A stretch of 64,000 nt of DNA from Phymorhynchus buccinoides (Eukaryota; Mollusca; Gastropoda; Neogastropoda; Raphitomidae), in contig CM065694.1 in assembly GCA_017654935.2 (NCBI GenBank), forward strand, positions 2,336,376-2,400,375, written 5' to 3'. The notes beneath the pieces are model-generated. The model was not told where the DNA came from. It saw only the letters and a list, made by a program, of their open reading frames with translations, and did no database searches. The translations under genes were made by a program, and so were the position numbers. Shown here piece after piece: positions 46,601 to 49,389 of the stretch. Every line of letters begins with the position of its first letter. Positions within the stretch are counted from its first letter, which is position 1.

Positions 46601-49116
46601 AGCATCACTTCCGTAAAATCGGATAGCCATTTGTATCGAGCAAGACGATTGGCTAAAGAAAATTCATTATCCAATCAGAATGAAGCATACTTAGCCAGTC
46701 AATTGCAGACAGGCTTTGGCAAAATGGCAGACGATATTATGACATGTGCTTCGGGTTCAGACAAGAAATCAAAACAATGTTTTTTTAAGCTAAACGTTTT
46801 ATTTCTGCACTGCAGATTCTAACAATATCAAGATAACATTTTGCTTATCATGGGTGAAAAATGTTTTTTGTAATTCCCTTGGAGCTGTGTGACAGGATGG
46901 CCAATCATGAAGACTCTTTCTACTAGCTTTTTCACTCATGGCACATTCACATGGGTGCATGCGGTGACCAAAGAGTTTGCCTGAACTTCCCATCATAACC
47001 CTTGCAATAATGGTCCATTTAAGAGCAAAAATAGCATGAGAAGAGCCCTATCTTCAGGCAGACCACTGCCTGAACCAGCATCAAATTGCCTGAATTCAGG
47101 CTTCAGGCACACCCACATGCACCCCTGCATTCATTTATCGGGCAGGTGGCTAAAACTGGGCGGCAGGTTGCAAAAACAGTTAGTCCTACCCTGGTCTTCA
47201 ACCGGATGCTGTTCCCTAAGATCATAAAAACCACAGTAAAGATCAGTCTCTTACTTGTATCCTTGGTTAAGCAAATACAATAAAGAAATAATCTCAGCTG
47301 ATTCTAGGATTTTGAAAAAGTTCCCCCCCCTAAGAATGAAAAAAGGGGGGCAGGTCCAATGGATACGAGGGGAAGGCGGCCGATTCAATCTTCGCTAGCT
47401 ATGGCCACTTCTTCAGCCACTTGTCTTGGAACCGGTGTTCCCTCGCACTAGTGCCGTTACCTTCGGGCTGCTTCTCTGAGACTGTTGATGCAGTAGCTGT
47501 TTCTGCAACATCTTCTGCACACTCGTTTGGCAGAGGATTTCTTTTTTTTACTTTGCCACCACAAAAATCAGTCGAAGAGCGTCATTGTCCGCTTCATTTT
47601 GAAGAAAATTCAACATGGCAGGTAGGACTTTCGCAACTTCTTGTTGGTAAGAAAATGAACGCCATTGATCGATTGATTTACACTAACATTGTAAAGGAAC
47701 CATGTAATGTCGAGAAATCATTCATTCCTGCTCGATGCTTTCGGTTTCTGCAGACGACGGATTTAGCAGACGACAAAGGAATTCTCGCAGTGATCTATAA
47801 AAAGTGCGGGCATTTGTGCAAATATGCGGGTGTTGGCCCGCGTTTAGACCCGATTATTGCTGGAGGAACAGATTTTTGGGGGATTGTACCAATCCCGCGC
47901 CCTAGAATCAGCTCTGGATCTGTGCACATCTCACAAAAATGGGAGAACAAGATCAGAAACTCAGTTCCTCACAAATTTTCAGAGGTCCAGACACAAAAAA
48001 ATATTTCATCATTTCTTGTTCTCTAGAATGGTAAAGCTAAACACAAGTTTGTTAAAATTTCCGCTTTCAAATACTTTACAGCATAAAAAATGACAGCGTG
48101 TGTATCCATACTTCTAACACAAGCTTTTGACTTTTGCAGGTATCAATTACATTTACATGGATGCAACTCCCCAAAATGAAAGGCCGGGGTCCAGGGACCC
48201 ATGGCCCCGGCAGGGTACAGAGGCAGAGCCCCATCGAACGATTCAGGGGGGCAAGTTAAAAGAGAGAGACGAGATAGACAGTTAAAATGATAGACAGAGA
48301 CAGTTTGAGTCTGATCAGCATTGTAAAATTATTACACTGCCTTTGTAAACTTCCAAGATAGAATAACTAGACTAAGTTGAAAACACCCAAATCGCTTGTG
48401 CCGTTGTGGTCAAAAAATATTTTTTGATTAATTAAAAAAAGCTGAAGTTCAGTTCCTAGTAAAATTAAAAATACTGAAATCAGTGTAAAAATGAAAGAGT
48501 AGCACCCATGCATTTACTGCCCTTCTCTTTAAGTTTAAGTTTTTAACTTACCTTGCAAAAGAGTTTTGGCTGTGATGGCTGCTAGGCGTCCCAGCAGATG
48601 CCCCCTGGCATCAATAATGAGTGGCTGGGGAAAAAATTACATGCTCCAAATTCAAGTCATTTCATGTAAAGAGTCACAGAGACAGAAAGACAAATTCCCA
48701 CACTTGCCACGCCAAATTGGAATCATCAGGAATTTATTTGCATCAATTCAAATTGAATTAAAAACAATTCACAACATCTGACTTACATTCTCACTGAGCA
48801 ATTTCTTGTTTTTGTATCTACAGTGAAAATCGCTTACGTCAAAATTGAAGGGACTGAAAATTAGACACAAATCAATCACTAGTGCTAATGGTATTTCCAC
48901 ATGGGGCAGAAGTCGGCGCTGAAAATGGCGACTGTTGCGACAAAAGTACGTTTTTAAAACAAATGATTTCCTCTCAAATCCAGTCGCTTCAAAACATTTC
49001 TTTGTTCCAACCAAAATGCTCAATTTTACCAGCAACAAGTAAATGTATTCACACTTCTAATAGGTTGAACATAGAATCAATAATGACGGAGCGCTTACCT
49101 TCGACATCATGCCCAT
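16714..49116 (-). CDS. RPL13A: Ribosomal protein L13a (uL13), seven coding exons over 32 kb
   Basis: Joined minus-strand exons 49116-49099, 48624-48552, 44514-44449, 42272-42171, 38327-38182, 21002-20880 and 16794-16714 encode 202 residues (199 if the third ATG is used), matching the family length of about 203. All phases agree and every intron is GT-AG. Signatures in order: [98 protein letters not shown]. The protein is a structural part of the 60S subunit. Intron sizes are extreme for a ribosomal protein gene (intron 5 is 17.2 kb) because they carry 38 C/D snoRNA copies and transposons. In vertebrates this gene hosts U32-U35. No second copy or frame defect is seen, so the gene looks functional. 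Confidence 0.97.
16977..17052 (-). ncRNA. SNORD34: C/D snoRNA, U34-like copy A1 (RPL13A intron 6)
   Basis: Read on the minus strand, sense to its host. Box C variant ATGATGT, guide CTTACCTACATTGT directly before box D' CTGA, and box D CTGA, closed by a CCCC/GGGG stem. The guide is complementary to the conserved 28S segment ACAAUGUAGGUAAG. By the box+5 rule the methylated base is the U of ACAAU, which fits the known U34 target (human 28S U2824). Family identity is from guide and host gene; folding was not computed. Confidence 0.82.
17398..17567. mobile_element. MITE, GTGGAACC family, degraded left end
   Basis: Right end GGGAGGTTCCACTGTA intact; left end reads GTTGTACCTCCC. Internal words as in the copy at 14300. 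Lies in RPL13A intron 6 between U34-like copies. Confidence 0.75.
17625..17699 (-). ncRNA. SNORD34: C/D snoRNA, U34-like copy A2 (intron 6)
   Basis: Box C ATGATGT, guide CTTACCTACATTGT, D' CTGA, box D CTGA, TCCC/GGGA stem. Guide identical to copy A1. Confidence 0.82.
17700..18614. other. Intron 6 sequence; possible hAT-related relic at 18120-18560 (+)
   Basis: Plus-strand frames give scattered protein-like text, the best being [20 protein letters not shown] at about 18450-18530, which recalls the N-terminal segment of ZBED/hAT-derived zinc-finger proteins. It is broken by stops and has no complete domain. Weak call. Confidence 0.3.
18615..18898. repeat. Dispersed repeat S, copy 1
   Basis: Begins TCCTGTCAATTATGAGC and ends TATCCCCACGGGGGG. 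Copies at 34776, 45627 and, in reverse orientation, 55204. Contains GGTGGGGGAACTATTTATAC. Class unknown. Confidence 0.75.
19318..19393 (-). ncRNA. SNORD34: C/D snoRNA, U34-like copy A3 (intron 6)
   Basis: Box C GTGATGT, guide CACTTACCTACATTGT, D' CTGA, box D CTGA, TTCCC/GGGAA stem. Confidence 0.85.
20327..20400 (-). ncRNA. SNORD34: C/D snoRNA, U34-like copy A4 (intron 6)
   Basis: Near-identical to A3 with the same boxes, guide and terminal stem; it differs by a few bases in the central part. It lies about 670 nt from exon 6. Confidence 0.85.
20401..20879. other. Intron 6, 5' part; nothing recognised
   Basis: No snoRNA-like box set, gene or repeat was found between copy A4 and the exon 6 donor. 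Confidence 0.5.
20880..21002 (-). CDS. RPL13A: RPL13A exon 6
   Basis: Acceptor GTGTGCGCAG, donor CTGCAG|GTGAG, 41 codons in phase 0, containing [18 protein letters not shown]. Confidence 0.97.
21534..21618 (-). ncRNA. SNORD33: C/D snoRNA, U33-like copy B1 (intron 5)
   Basis: Minus strand. Box C GTGATGA and box D CTGA, with guide ACATGCACTACCAT directly before box D, the same guide as vertebrate U33, which also lives in RPL13A. It pairs with the 18S segment UGGUGGUGCAUG; box+5 selects the U matching the known U33 site (human 18S U1326). AGTTTG/CAGACT closing stem. Confidence 0.9.
22177..22258 (-). ncRNA. C/D snoRNA, family C copy C1 (LSU guide, intron 5)
   Basis: Minus strand, closed by GGGAACTC/GAGTTTCC. 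Box C ATGATTA, D' CTGA, C' GTGATGA, box D ATGA: the inner pair is canonical and the outer pair is degenerate, in all nine copies. The guide before D', AAAGTAGTGGT, is complementary to ACCACUACUUU in invertebrate 28S rRNA (the segment reading AAAUACCACUACUUU); box+5 selects the C of ACCAC. The guide before box D contains GGCAGACT; no target is assigned. Homologue in vertebrates not recognised. Confidence 0.75.
22622..22688 (-). ncRNA. C/D snoRNA, family D copy D1 (SSU guide, intron 5)
   Basis: Minus strand. CAAGA/TCTTG stem, box C ATGATGA, D' CTGA, box D CTGA. The guide before D', TTGTGTCTGGACCT, is complementary to an 18S segment of the type AGGUCCAGACACAA that precedes GGAUUGACAG; this is close to the site guided by vertebrate SNORD66, but the match must be tested on this species' own rRNA. 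Before box D lies a perfect small hairpin, GGAACTGAGAGTTCC. Confidence 0.78.
22947..23141. mobile_element. MITE, TACAGTGGAACC family
   Basis: Left end TACAGTGGAACCTCCC, right end GGAAGGTTCCACTA. Internal words as at 14300. Confidence 0.75.
23360..23438 (-). ncRNA. C/D snoRNA, family C copy C2 (intron 5)
   Basis: GGAAACTC/GAGTTTCC perfect stem, box C ATGATTA, guide AAAGTAGTGGT, D' CTGA, C' CTGATGA, box D ATGA. Belongs to the subtype with GATAAGGCAGACT before box D. Confidence 0.75.
23910..23994 (-). ncRNA. SNORD33: C/D snoRNA, U33-like copy B2 (intron 5)
   Basis: Same boxes, guide and stem as B1; identical over the guide. First U33-like copy of the 1.7-kb array. Confidence 0.9.
24231..24375. 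mobile_element. 145-bp MITE, hAT-like ends, module copy 1
   Basis: Ends CATGGGTGGGAG and CTCCCACCCCTG are inverted repeats and the insert is flanked by ATTATG on both sides (8-base TCATTATG/TGATTATG with one mismatch). The empty site, one ATTATG, is present at about 21822-21828 and near 29303 in the outer modules. Ends and 8-base duplication fit the hAT superfamily. Confidence 0.85.
24746..24827 (-). ncRNA. C/D snoRNA, family C copy C3 (intron 5)
   Basis: As C1 except one change in the guide before box D (GGAAGACT instead of GGCAGACT); LSU guide intact. Confidence 0.73.
25187..25254 (-). ncRNA. C/D snoRNA, family D copy D2 (intron 5)
   Basis: As D1 with one extra base between box C and the guide; CAAGA/TCTTG stem, all boxes intact. 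Confidence 0.78.
25595..25679 (-). ncRNA. SNORD33: C/D snoRNA, U33-like copy B3 (intron 5)
   Basis: Identical to B2 across boxes, guide and stem. Confidence 0.9.
25916..26060. mobile_element. 145-bp hAT-like MITE, module copy 2
   Basis: Same insertion at the same place in the module as 24231; inherited by module duplication rather than inserted again. Confidence 0.85.
26218..26330. repeat. Local 57-bp duplication within a module
   Basis: TTGTTTTACCATTCTGATCA through AATGTTCCCATGAACTG occurs twice in tandem here but once in other modules, which marks this module as distinct. It also explains most of the 1,727 versus 1,685-1,690 bp spacing. Confidence 0.85.
26471..26552 (-). ncRNA. C/D snoRNA, family C copy C4 (intron 5)
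   Basis: Identical to C1 across boxes, both guides and stem. Confidence 0.75.
26914..26981 (-). ncRNA. C/D snoRNA, family D copy D3 (intron 5)
   Basis: Identical to D2. Confidence 0.78.
27322..27406 (-). ncRNA. SNORD33: C/D snoRNA, U33-like copy B4 (intron 5)
   Basis: As B2 with one base change in the non-guide centre (ACAGAGC for ACGGAGC on the plus strand). Confidence 0.9.
27643..27787. mobile_element. 145-bp hAT-like MITE, module copy 3
   Basis: Same insertion and flanks as 24231 and 25916. Confidence 0.85.
28159..28240 (-). ncRNA. C/D snoRNA, family C copy C5 (intron 5)
   Basis: Identical to C1 and C4 across boxes, guides and stem. Confidence 0.75.
28602..28669 (-). ncRNA. C/D snoRNA, family D copy D4 (intron 5)
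   Basis: Identical to D2 and D3. Confidence 0.78.
29012..29096 (-). ncRNA. SNORD33: C/D snoRNA, U33-like copy B5 (intron 5)
   Basis: Identical to B2 and B3. The module that follows it at higher coordinates is of the outer, insertion-free type. Confidence 0.9.
29642..29723 (-). ncRNA. C/D snoRNA, family C copy C6 (intron 5)
   Basis: Stem side reads GGGGACTC; guide AAAGTAGTGGT, D' CTGA and C' TGATGA intact; a single base differs between D' and C'. Confidence 0.72.
30078..30144 (-). ncRNA. C/D snoRNA, family D copy D5 (intron 5)
   Basis: Identical to D1 in guide, boxes and stem, as expected for the second outer module. Confidence 0.78.
30371..30687. mobile_element. MITE of the GTGGAACC family split by a SINE
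   Basis: Left part has TATAAGACCCCCATTATCAC, right part resumes at CTACTTCTCTGAGACATTGC and ends AAGGTTCCACAGTA. About 150 bp at 30414-30566 is foreign and interrupts it. Confidence 0.75.
30414..30566 (-). mobile_element. SINE-like insertion with poly(A) tail
   Basis: On the minus strand it starts AGGTTCGAACGAGATC, which holds a GGTTCGAAC like a tRNA B box, and ends in about 15 A (plus-strand T run at 30414-30429). It sits inside the MITE at 30371-30687. A 5'-truncated tRNA-derived SINE is the simplest reading; no full A box is seen. Confidence 0.5.
30953..31031 (-). ncRNA. C/D snoRNA, family C copy C7 (intron 5), altered guide
   Basis: GGAAACTC/GAGTTTCC stem, box C ATGATTA, D' CTGA, C' CTGATGA, box D ATGA. 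The guide reads AAAGTAGTAGT instead of AAAGTAGTGGT, a mismatch at the third base before D', near the predicted methylation site. Confidence 0.65.
31068..31378. mobile_element. Relative of the CATGGGTGC element, with internal duplication
   Basis: Left end near CACGTGCAACAACAC, right end AGTTACACCCACG; internal GGCAGGGGTTTAGGGCTAAT. The word TGGTAGATTTTTGAAAGTAT is doubled (31149 and 31186). Confidence 0.6.
31430..31674. mobile_element. piggyBac-like MITE with TTAA duplication
   Basis: CCCTTTCGCCGCCAG at the left and GTGGTGAAAGGG at the right, flanked by TTAA on both sides (31426-31429 and 31675-31678). CCCTTT/AAAGGG ends with TTAA are the piggyBac signature. Relatives at 36256 and 40907. Confidence 0.8.
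31700..31797 (-). ncRNA. SNORD33: C/D snoRNA, U33-like copy B6 (intron 5), second subtype
   Basis: Guide ACATGCACTACCAT and box D CTGA as in B1, box C GTGATGA, but with a different centre and a longer CACCCAG/CTGGGTG outer stem. Confidence 0.87.
31798..32414. other. Intron 5, no gene recognised
   Basis: AT-rich sequence with a T-run at about 32020-32033. No box set for a further snoRNA was found. Confidence 0.5.
32415..32484 (-). ncRNA. C/D snoRNA, orphan family E copy E1 (intron 5)
   Basis: Minus strand. Box C GTGATGA, guide CTTTCTCACAGCGCA, D' TTGA, C' around TTATGAAACC, box D CTGA. The guide and the ATGAAACC block are constant in four copies while the rest varies, which is what selection on a guide would give. 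The predicted target word is UGCGCUGUGAGAAAG; I could not place it in rRNA or snRNA from memory, so the family is called orphan. Confidence 0.72.
32485..33103. other. Intron 5, no gene recognised
   Basis: Unique-looking AT-rich sequence, no protein frame or snoRNA box set seen. Confidence 0.5.
33104..33170 (-). ncRNA. C/D snoRNA, family D copy D6 (intron 5)
   Basis: CAAGA/TCTTG stem, box C ATGATGA, guide TTGTGTCTGGACCT, D' CTGA, box D CTGA; one base differs between D' and the hairpin. Outside the 1.7-kb array. Confidence 0.78.
33680..33758 (-). ncRNA. C/D snoRNA, family C copy C8 (intron 5)
   Basis: GGAAACTC/GAGTTTCC stem, boxes as in C2, guide AAAGTAGTGGT intact. Confidence 0.75.
34295..34398 (-). 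ncRNA. SNORD33: C/D snoRNA, U33-like copy B7 (intron 5), second subtype
   Basis: Like B6 with CACCCAG/CTGGGTG outer stem; it has a 6-base internal duplication (GTGTTA GTGTTT) making it longer. Confidence 0.85.
34525..34655. repeat. GTGA/GT microsatellite
   Basis: GAGTGAGTGAGTG blocks grade into (GT)n. The overlapping frames across it are repeat translations. Confidence 0.9.
34776..35042. repeat. Dispersed repeat S, copy 2
   Basis: Matches 18615-18898 from GATGCGTTATGCTGCCGTTA to ATCCACAGGGGGGG. Confidence 0.75.
35175..35240 (-). ncRNA. C/D snoRNA, orphan family E copy E2 (intron 5)
   Basis: Boxes and guide as E1; TGTC/GACA stem directly outside boxes C and D. Confidence 0.74.
35241..36129. 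other. Intron 5, no gene recognised
   Basis: Contains GTGACCCAGCACCACAAAAG (about 35374), which looks like part of a dispersed repeat but has no second copy in the window. The two short overlapping frames at 35.5-36.0 kb have no domain. Confidence 0.45.
36130..36214 (-). ncRNA. C/D snoRNA, family C copy C9 (intron 5)
   Basis: Stem GAAAACTC/GAGTTTCC, box C ATGATTA, guide AAAGTAGTGGT, D' CTGA, C' TGATGA, box D ATGA; spacing from D' to C' is longer than in other copies. Confidence 0.72.
36256..36509. mobile_element. piggyBac-like MITE with TTAA duplication
   Basis: CCCTTTCAACGCCAG left end, GAAGAAAGGG right end, TTAA on both sides (36252-36255 and 36510-36513). Same family as 31430. Confidence 0.8.
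36514..37133. other. Intron 5, no gene recognised
   Basis: AT-rich, no frame, box set or terminal repeat seen. Confidence 0.5.
37134..37205 (-). ncRNA. C/D snoRNA, orphan family E copy E3 (intron 5)
   Basis: Strongest member: GCAGGAGTC/GACTTCTGC 9-bp stem, box C GTGATGA, guide CTTTCTCACAGCGCA, D' TTGA, C' GTGAAACC, box D CTGA. First snoRNA downstream of exon 5 in transcription order. Confidence 0.8.
37206..37689. other. Intron 5, no gene recognised
   Basis: Short frames on both strands, no domain. Confidence 0.45.
37698..38070. mobile_element. CATGGGTGC-ended DNA element in intron 5
   Basis: Ends CATGGGTGCAACTC and GAGTAGCAGCCATG; flanked by direct repeat CATTCT (37692-37697 and 38071-38076). 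Only about 110 bp from the exon 5 donor. Confidence 0.82.
38182..38327 (-). CDS. RPL13A: RPL13A exon 5
   Basis: Acceptor TTCTTTTCCAG, donor CGCAAG|GTCAGT. Encodes [40 protein letters not shown] and LRLGQTRK. Confidence 0.97.
38581..38673 (-). ncRNA. SNORD33: C/D snoRNA, U33-like copy B8 (intron 4)
   Basis: Best-formed member: TCACCCTGA/TCAGGGTGA 9-bp stem, box C ATGATGA, guide ACATGCACTACCAT, box D CTGA. Confidence 0.92.
39187..39263 (-). ncRNA. SNORD34: C/D snoRNA, U34-like copy A5 (intron 4), shifted D'
   Basis: GGCAA/TTGCC stem, box C ATGATGA, box D CTGA. The guide CCTTACCTACATTG is kept, but the CTGA after it is replaced; the nearest D'-like word is TTGA overlapping the guide end (ACATTGA). 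This would move the box+5 site four bases, to a G of GUAGG. Confidence 0.78.
39335..39420 (-). ncRNA. SNORD33: C/D snoRNA, U33-like copy B9 (intron 4)
   Basis: As B8 in boxes and guide, but the outer stem is shortened because the left flank reads CGAAATGG in place of CCTGAATGG. Confidence 0.87.
39897..39972 (-). ncRNA. SNORD34: C/D snoRNA, U34-like copy A6 (intron 4), shifted D'
   Basis: Same as A5: GGCAA/TTGCC stem, box C ATGATGA, TTGA in place of the usual D'. Confidence 0.78.
40285..40690. repeat. 59-60 bp minisatellite, about 7 copies (intron 4)
   Basis: Unit GTGACACATCACTGGCCCAT then TATTTTGGAAACTGACCCAT and CATTTTCTGTAATACT. Not snoRNA-like. Confidence 0.92.
40907..41260. mobile_element. 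piggyBac-like MITE, chimeric, TTAA ends
   Basis: TTAA CCCTTTCCC at the left (with a doubled CCCTTTC) and GTGAAGGGG TTAA at the right. The right third differs from the other two copies, so it may be composite. Confidence 0.65.
41425..41500 (-). ncRNA. SNORD34: C/D snoRNA, U34-like copy A7 (intron 4), shifted D'
   Basis: AGCAGTG/CACTGCT 7-bp stem, box C ATGATGA, guide CCTTACCTACATTG, TTGA as D', box D CTGA. Independent of the A5/A6 duplication yet with the same D' change. Confidence 0.8.
41583..41705. repeat. 58-bp direct duplication
   Basis: TTTTTAACAAAAATGTTCAA through GCCAGACCTGG occurs twice in tandem. Confidence 0.85.
41706..42170. other. Intron 4, 5' part; nothing recognised
   Basis: No snoRNA box set. 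AGGGACCCCC...GGACCCTCTAAAAGAATGTG at about 41931-41970 recurs near 58440-58475, so it is part of a dispersed repeat. Confidence 0.5.
42171..42272 (-). CDS. RPL13A: RPL13A exon 4
   Basis: Acceptor GTTTTCAG at 42273, donor AGAG|GTACGG. Encodes (L)[19 protein letters not shown] and [14 protein letters not shown]. Its first 42 bases and its acceptor are part of a 70-bp tandem repeat that continues upstream. Confidence 0.97.
42231..42720 (-). repeat. RPL13A: 70-bp tandem repeat, 7 copies, duplicating the exon 4 splice acceptor
   Basis: Copies start at 42231, 42301, 42371, 42441, 42511, 42581 and 42651 with almost no change. Each has GTTTTCAG|TGAAGTACTT on the minus strand and the following exon 4 codons. 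The copy nearest exon 4 is the real one. If one of the six upstream acceptors is used, the frame reads [15 protein letters not shown] and then TAA. The decoys are met first by the splicing machinery. Confidence 0.95.
42721..42857. other. RPL13A: Intron 3 branch-side sequence
   Basis: Lies between the decoy acceptor array and snoRNA copy A8. Nothing else recognised. Confidence 0.5.
42858..42930 (-). ncRNA. SNORD34: C/D snoRNA, U34-like copy A8 (intron 3)
   Basis: GGTTTCC/GGAAACC 7-bp stem, box C ATGATGT, guide TTACCTACATTGT, D' CTGA, C' TATGACG, box D CTGA. The only snoRNA in intron 3, with the canonical D' spacing. Confidence 0.88.
42931..43290. other. Intron 3, nothing recognised
   Basis: AT-rich sequence with no recognisable feature. 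Confidence 0.5.
43291..44440. repeat. 72-bp minisatellite, about 16 copies (start of intron 3)
   Basis: Unit TAAACCTGAGCAAGGCAACT, then AAACTTTGGCTTTAAGTTCA, then AGTCAAGTCATATCTATTCT and GTTCTCTTTCTT. Copies are highly alike; the main variants are CTCTTT/CTATTT and GTCAT/GTCGT. The array ends only about 10 bp from the exon 3 donor. Confidence 0.97.
44449..44514 (-). CDS. RPL13A: RPL13A exon 3
   Basis: Acceptor TTATTTCCAG, donor AAAT|GTGAGT. Encodes (G)[21 protein letters not shown]. Confidence 0.97.
44729..44799 (-). ncRNA. C/D snoRNA, family D copy D7 (intron 2), degenerate box D
   Basis: GAACCA/TGGTTC stem, box C ATGATGA, guide TTTGTGTCTGGACCT, D' CTGA. Box D is TTGA rather than CTGA and the hairpin before it is lost. 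Confidence 0.68.
44800..45425. other. Intron 2, nothing recognised
   Basis: AT-rich, no protein frame or snoRNA boxes seen. Confidence 0.5.
45426..45496 (-). ncRNA. C/D snoRNA, orphan family E copy E4 (intron 2)
   Basis: Stem based on GCAG.TGTC/GACA.CTGC, box C ATGATGA, guide TTTCTCACAGCGCA, D' TTGA, C' ATGAAACC, box D CTGA. Confidence 0.76.
45627..45913. repeat. Dispersed repeat S, copy 3
   Basis: Matches 18615-18898 from TTCCTGTCAATTATGAGC to TATCCCCACGGGGGG. Confidence 0.75.
45914..47409. other. Intron 2, no firm gene; CCAAT-like words at 46630-46690
   Basis: CGATTGGCTAA and TATCCAATCAG lie 70-100 bp before an ATG at 46724 (+) that opens [18 protein letters not shown]. This could be a promoter and first exon inside RPL13A, but there is no clear donor or homologue. 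Words around GGCAGACCACTGCCTGAACC (47056) recur near 60156, so part is dispersed repeat. Confidence 0.3.
47410..47600 (-). pseudogene. Possible hAT/ZBED-related relic
   Basis: On the minus strand [20 protein letters not shown] and then [12 protein letters not shown] recall the acidic tail and KWL-WP segment of hAT-derived zinc-finger proteins, followed by a stop. No complete domain; weak call, similar to the relic near 18500. Confidence 0.3.
47943..48023 (-). ncRNA. C/D snoRNA, family D copy D8 (intron 2)
   Basis: Best-formed member: GAGAACAAGA/TCTTGTTCTC 10-bp stem, box C ATGATGA, guide TTGTGTCTGGACCT, D' CTGA, box D CTGA. It is the first snoRNA met in transcription order and likely closest to the ancestral form. 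Confidence 0.85.
48156..48510. mobile_element. CATGGGTGC-ended DNA element in intron 2
   Basis: Ends CATGGATGCAACTC and GAGTAGCACCCATG; flanked by CATTTA on both sides (48150-48155 and 48511-48516). 41 bp from the exon 2 donor. Confidence 0.82.
48552..48624 (-). CDS. RPL13A: RPL13A exon 2
   Basis: Acceptor TTTTCCCCAG, donor GCAAG|GTAAGT. Encodes [20 protein letters not shown] and TLLQ, the N-terminal signature of uL13. Confidence 0.97.
48625..49098. other. RPL13A intron 1; no snoRNA seen
   Basis: 474 bp. No complete C/D box set on the sense strand; the overlapping frames have no domain. Confidence 0.55.
49099..49116 (-). CDS. RPL13A: RPL13A exon 1 (start codon region)
   Basis: Reads ATGGGCATGATGTCGAAG then GTAAGCG donor. 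Three in-frame ATGs give MGMMSK, MMSK or MSK. Relatives usually begin M-(T/S)-K, so the third may be the ancestral start, but the first ATG is the scanning default. Confidence 0.88.
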
Positions 49117-49119
49117 GAT

Positions 49120-49175
49120 GAACTTGTGTGGAAAAAGAACGGAAAGGGGGCTACAGACTTCCACTTCCGCTACGG
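49120..49175 (-). promoter_or_regulatory. RPL13A: RPL13A promoter with 5'TOP-like initiator and ETS-like site
   Basis: On the minus strand GCGGAAGTGGAAG (ETS/GABP-like) is followed by CCCCCTTTCCGTTCTTTTTC and then CACACAAG before the ATG. A C followed by a pyrimidine run at the transcription start is the 5'TOP element that links ribosomal protein mRNA translation to TOR signalling. The exact start (C near 49146 or 49137) cannot be decided from sequence. Confidence 0.65.
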
Positions 49176-49389
49176 AGTCCCAAAAGCTAAGGGACGCAAC
49201 TCTCCGCATAATTTTTTGTTCTAGAGCCAAGTCACAGATTCAAAATCACTCCAAACGCTTCCTTCCATAGAGCGACCAGTCCTAGTTATTAGGTACTACA
49301 TGTAGCCGCGAACGAAGAGAGCGAAGCCGGTAATTACCAGCTCTTCTTCTTCACAGTACGTAGCCACAATCAACACACTGATTAGTATG
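49176..49389. other. Upstream flank of RPL13A; repeat piece
   Basis: Contains GAACGAAGAGAGCGAAGCCGG (about 49311), an end of the dispersed family at 10490 and 54785. Confidence 0.5.

Noticed and set aside
16977..48023. U32 or U35 copies, expected from vertebrate RPL13A
   Set aside because: I looked for the known guides (CCATCTTTCG for U32, ATCTCACGA for U35) on the sense strand and found none. Family E shares only TCTCAC with U35, which is not enough.
47421..48026. 201-codon plus-strand frame at 47.4-48.0 kb as a gene
   Set aside because: It is antisense to RPL13A, runs through snoRNA D8, has no domain, and the opposite strand better fits a transposase-type relic.
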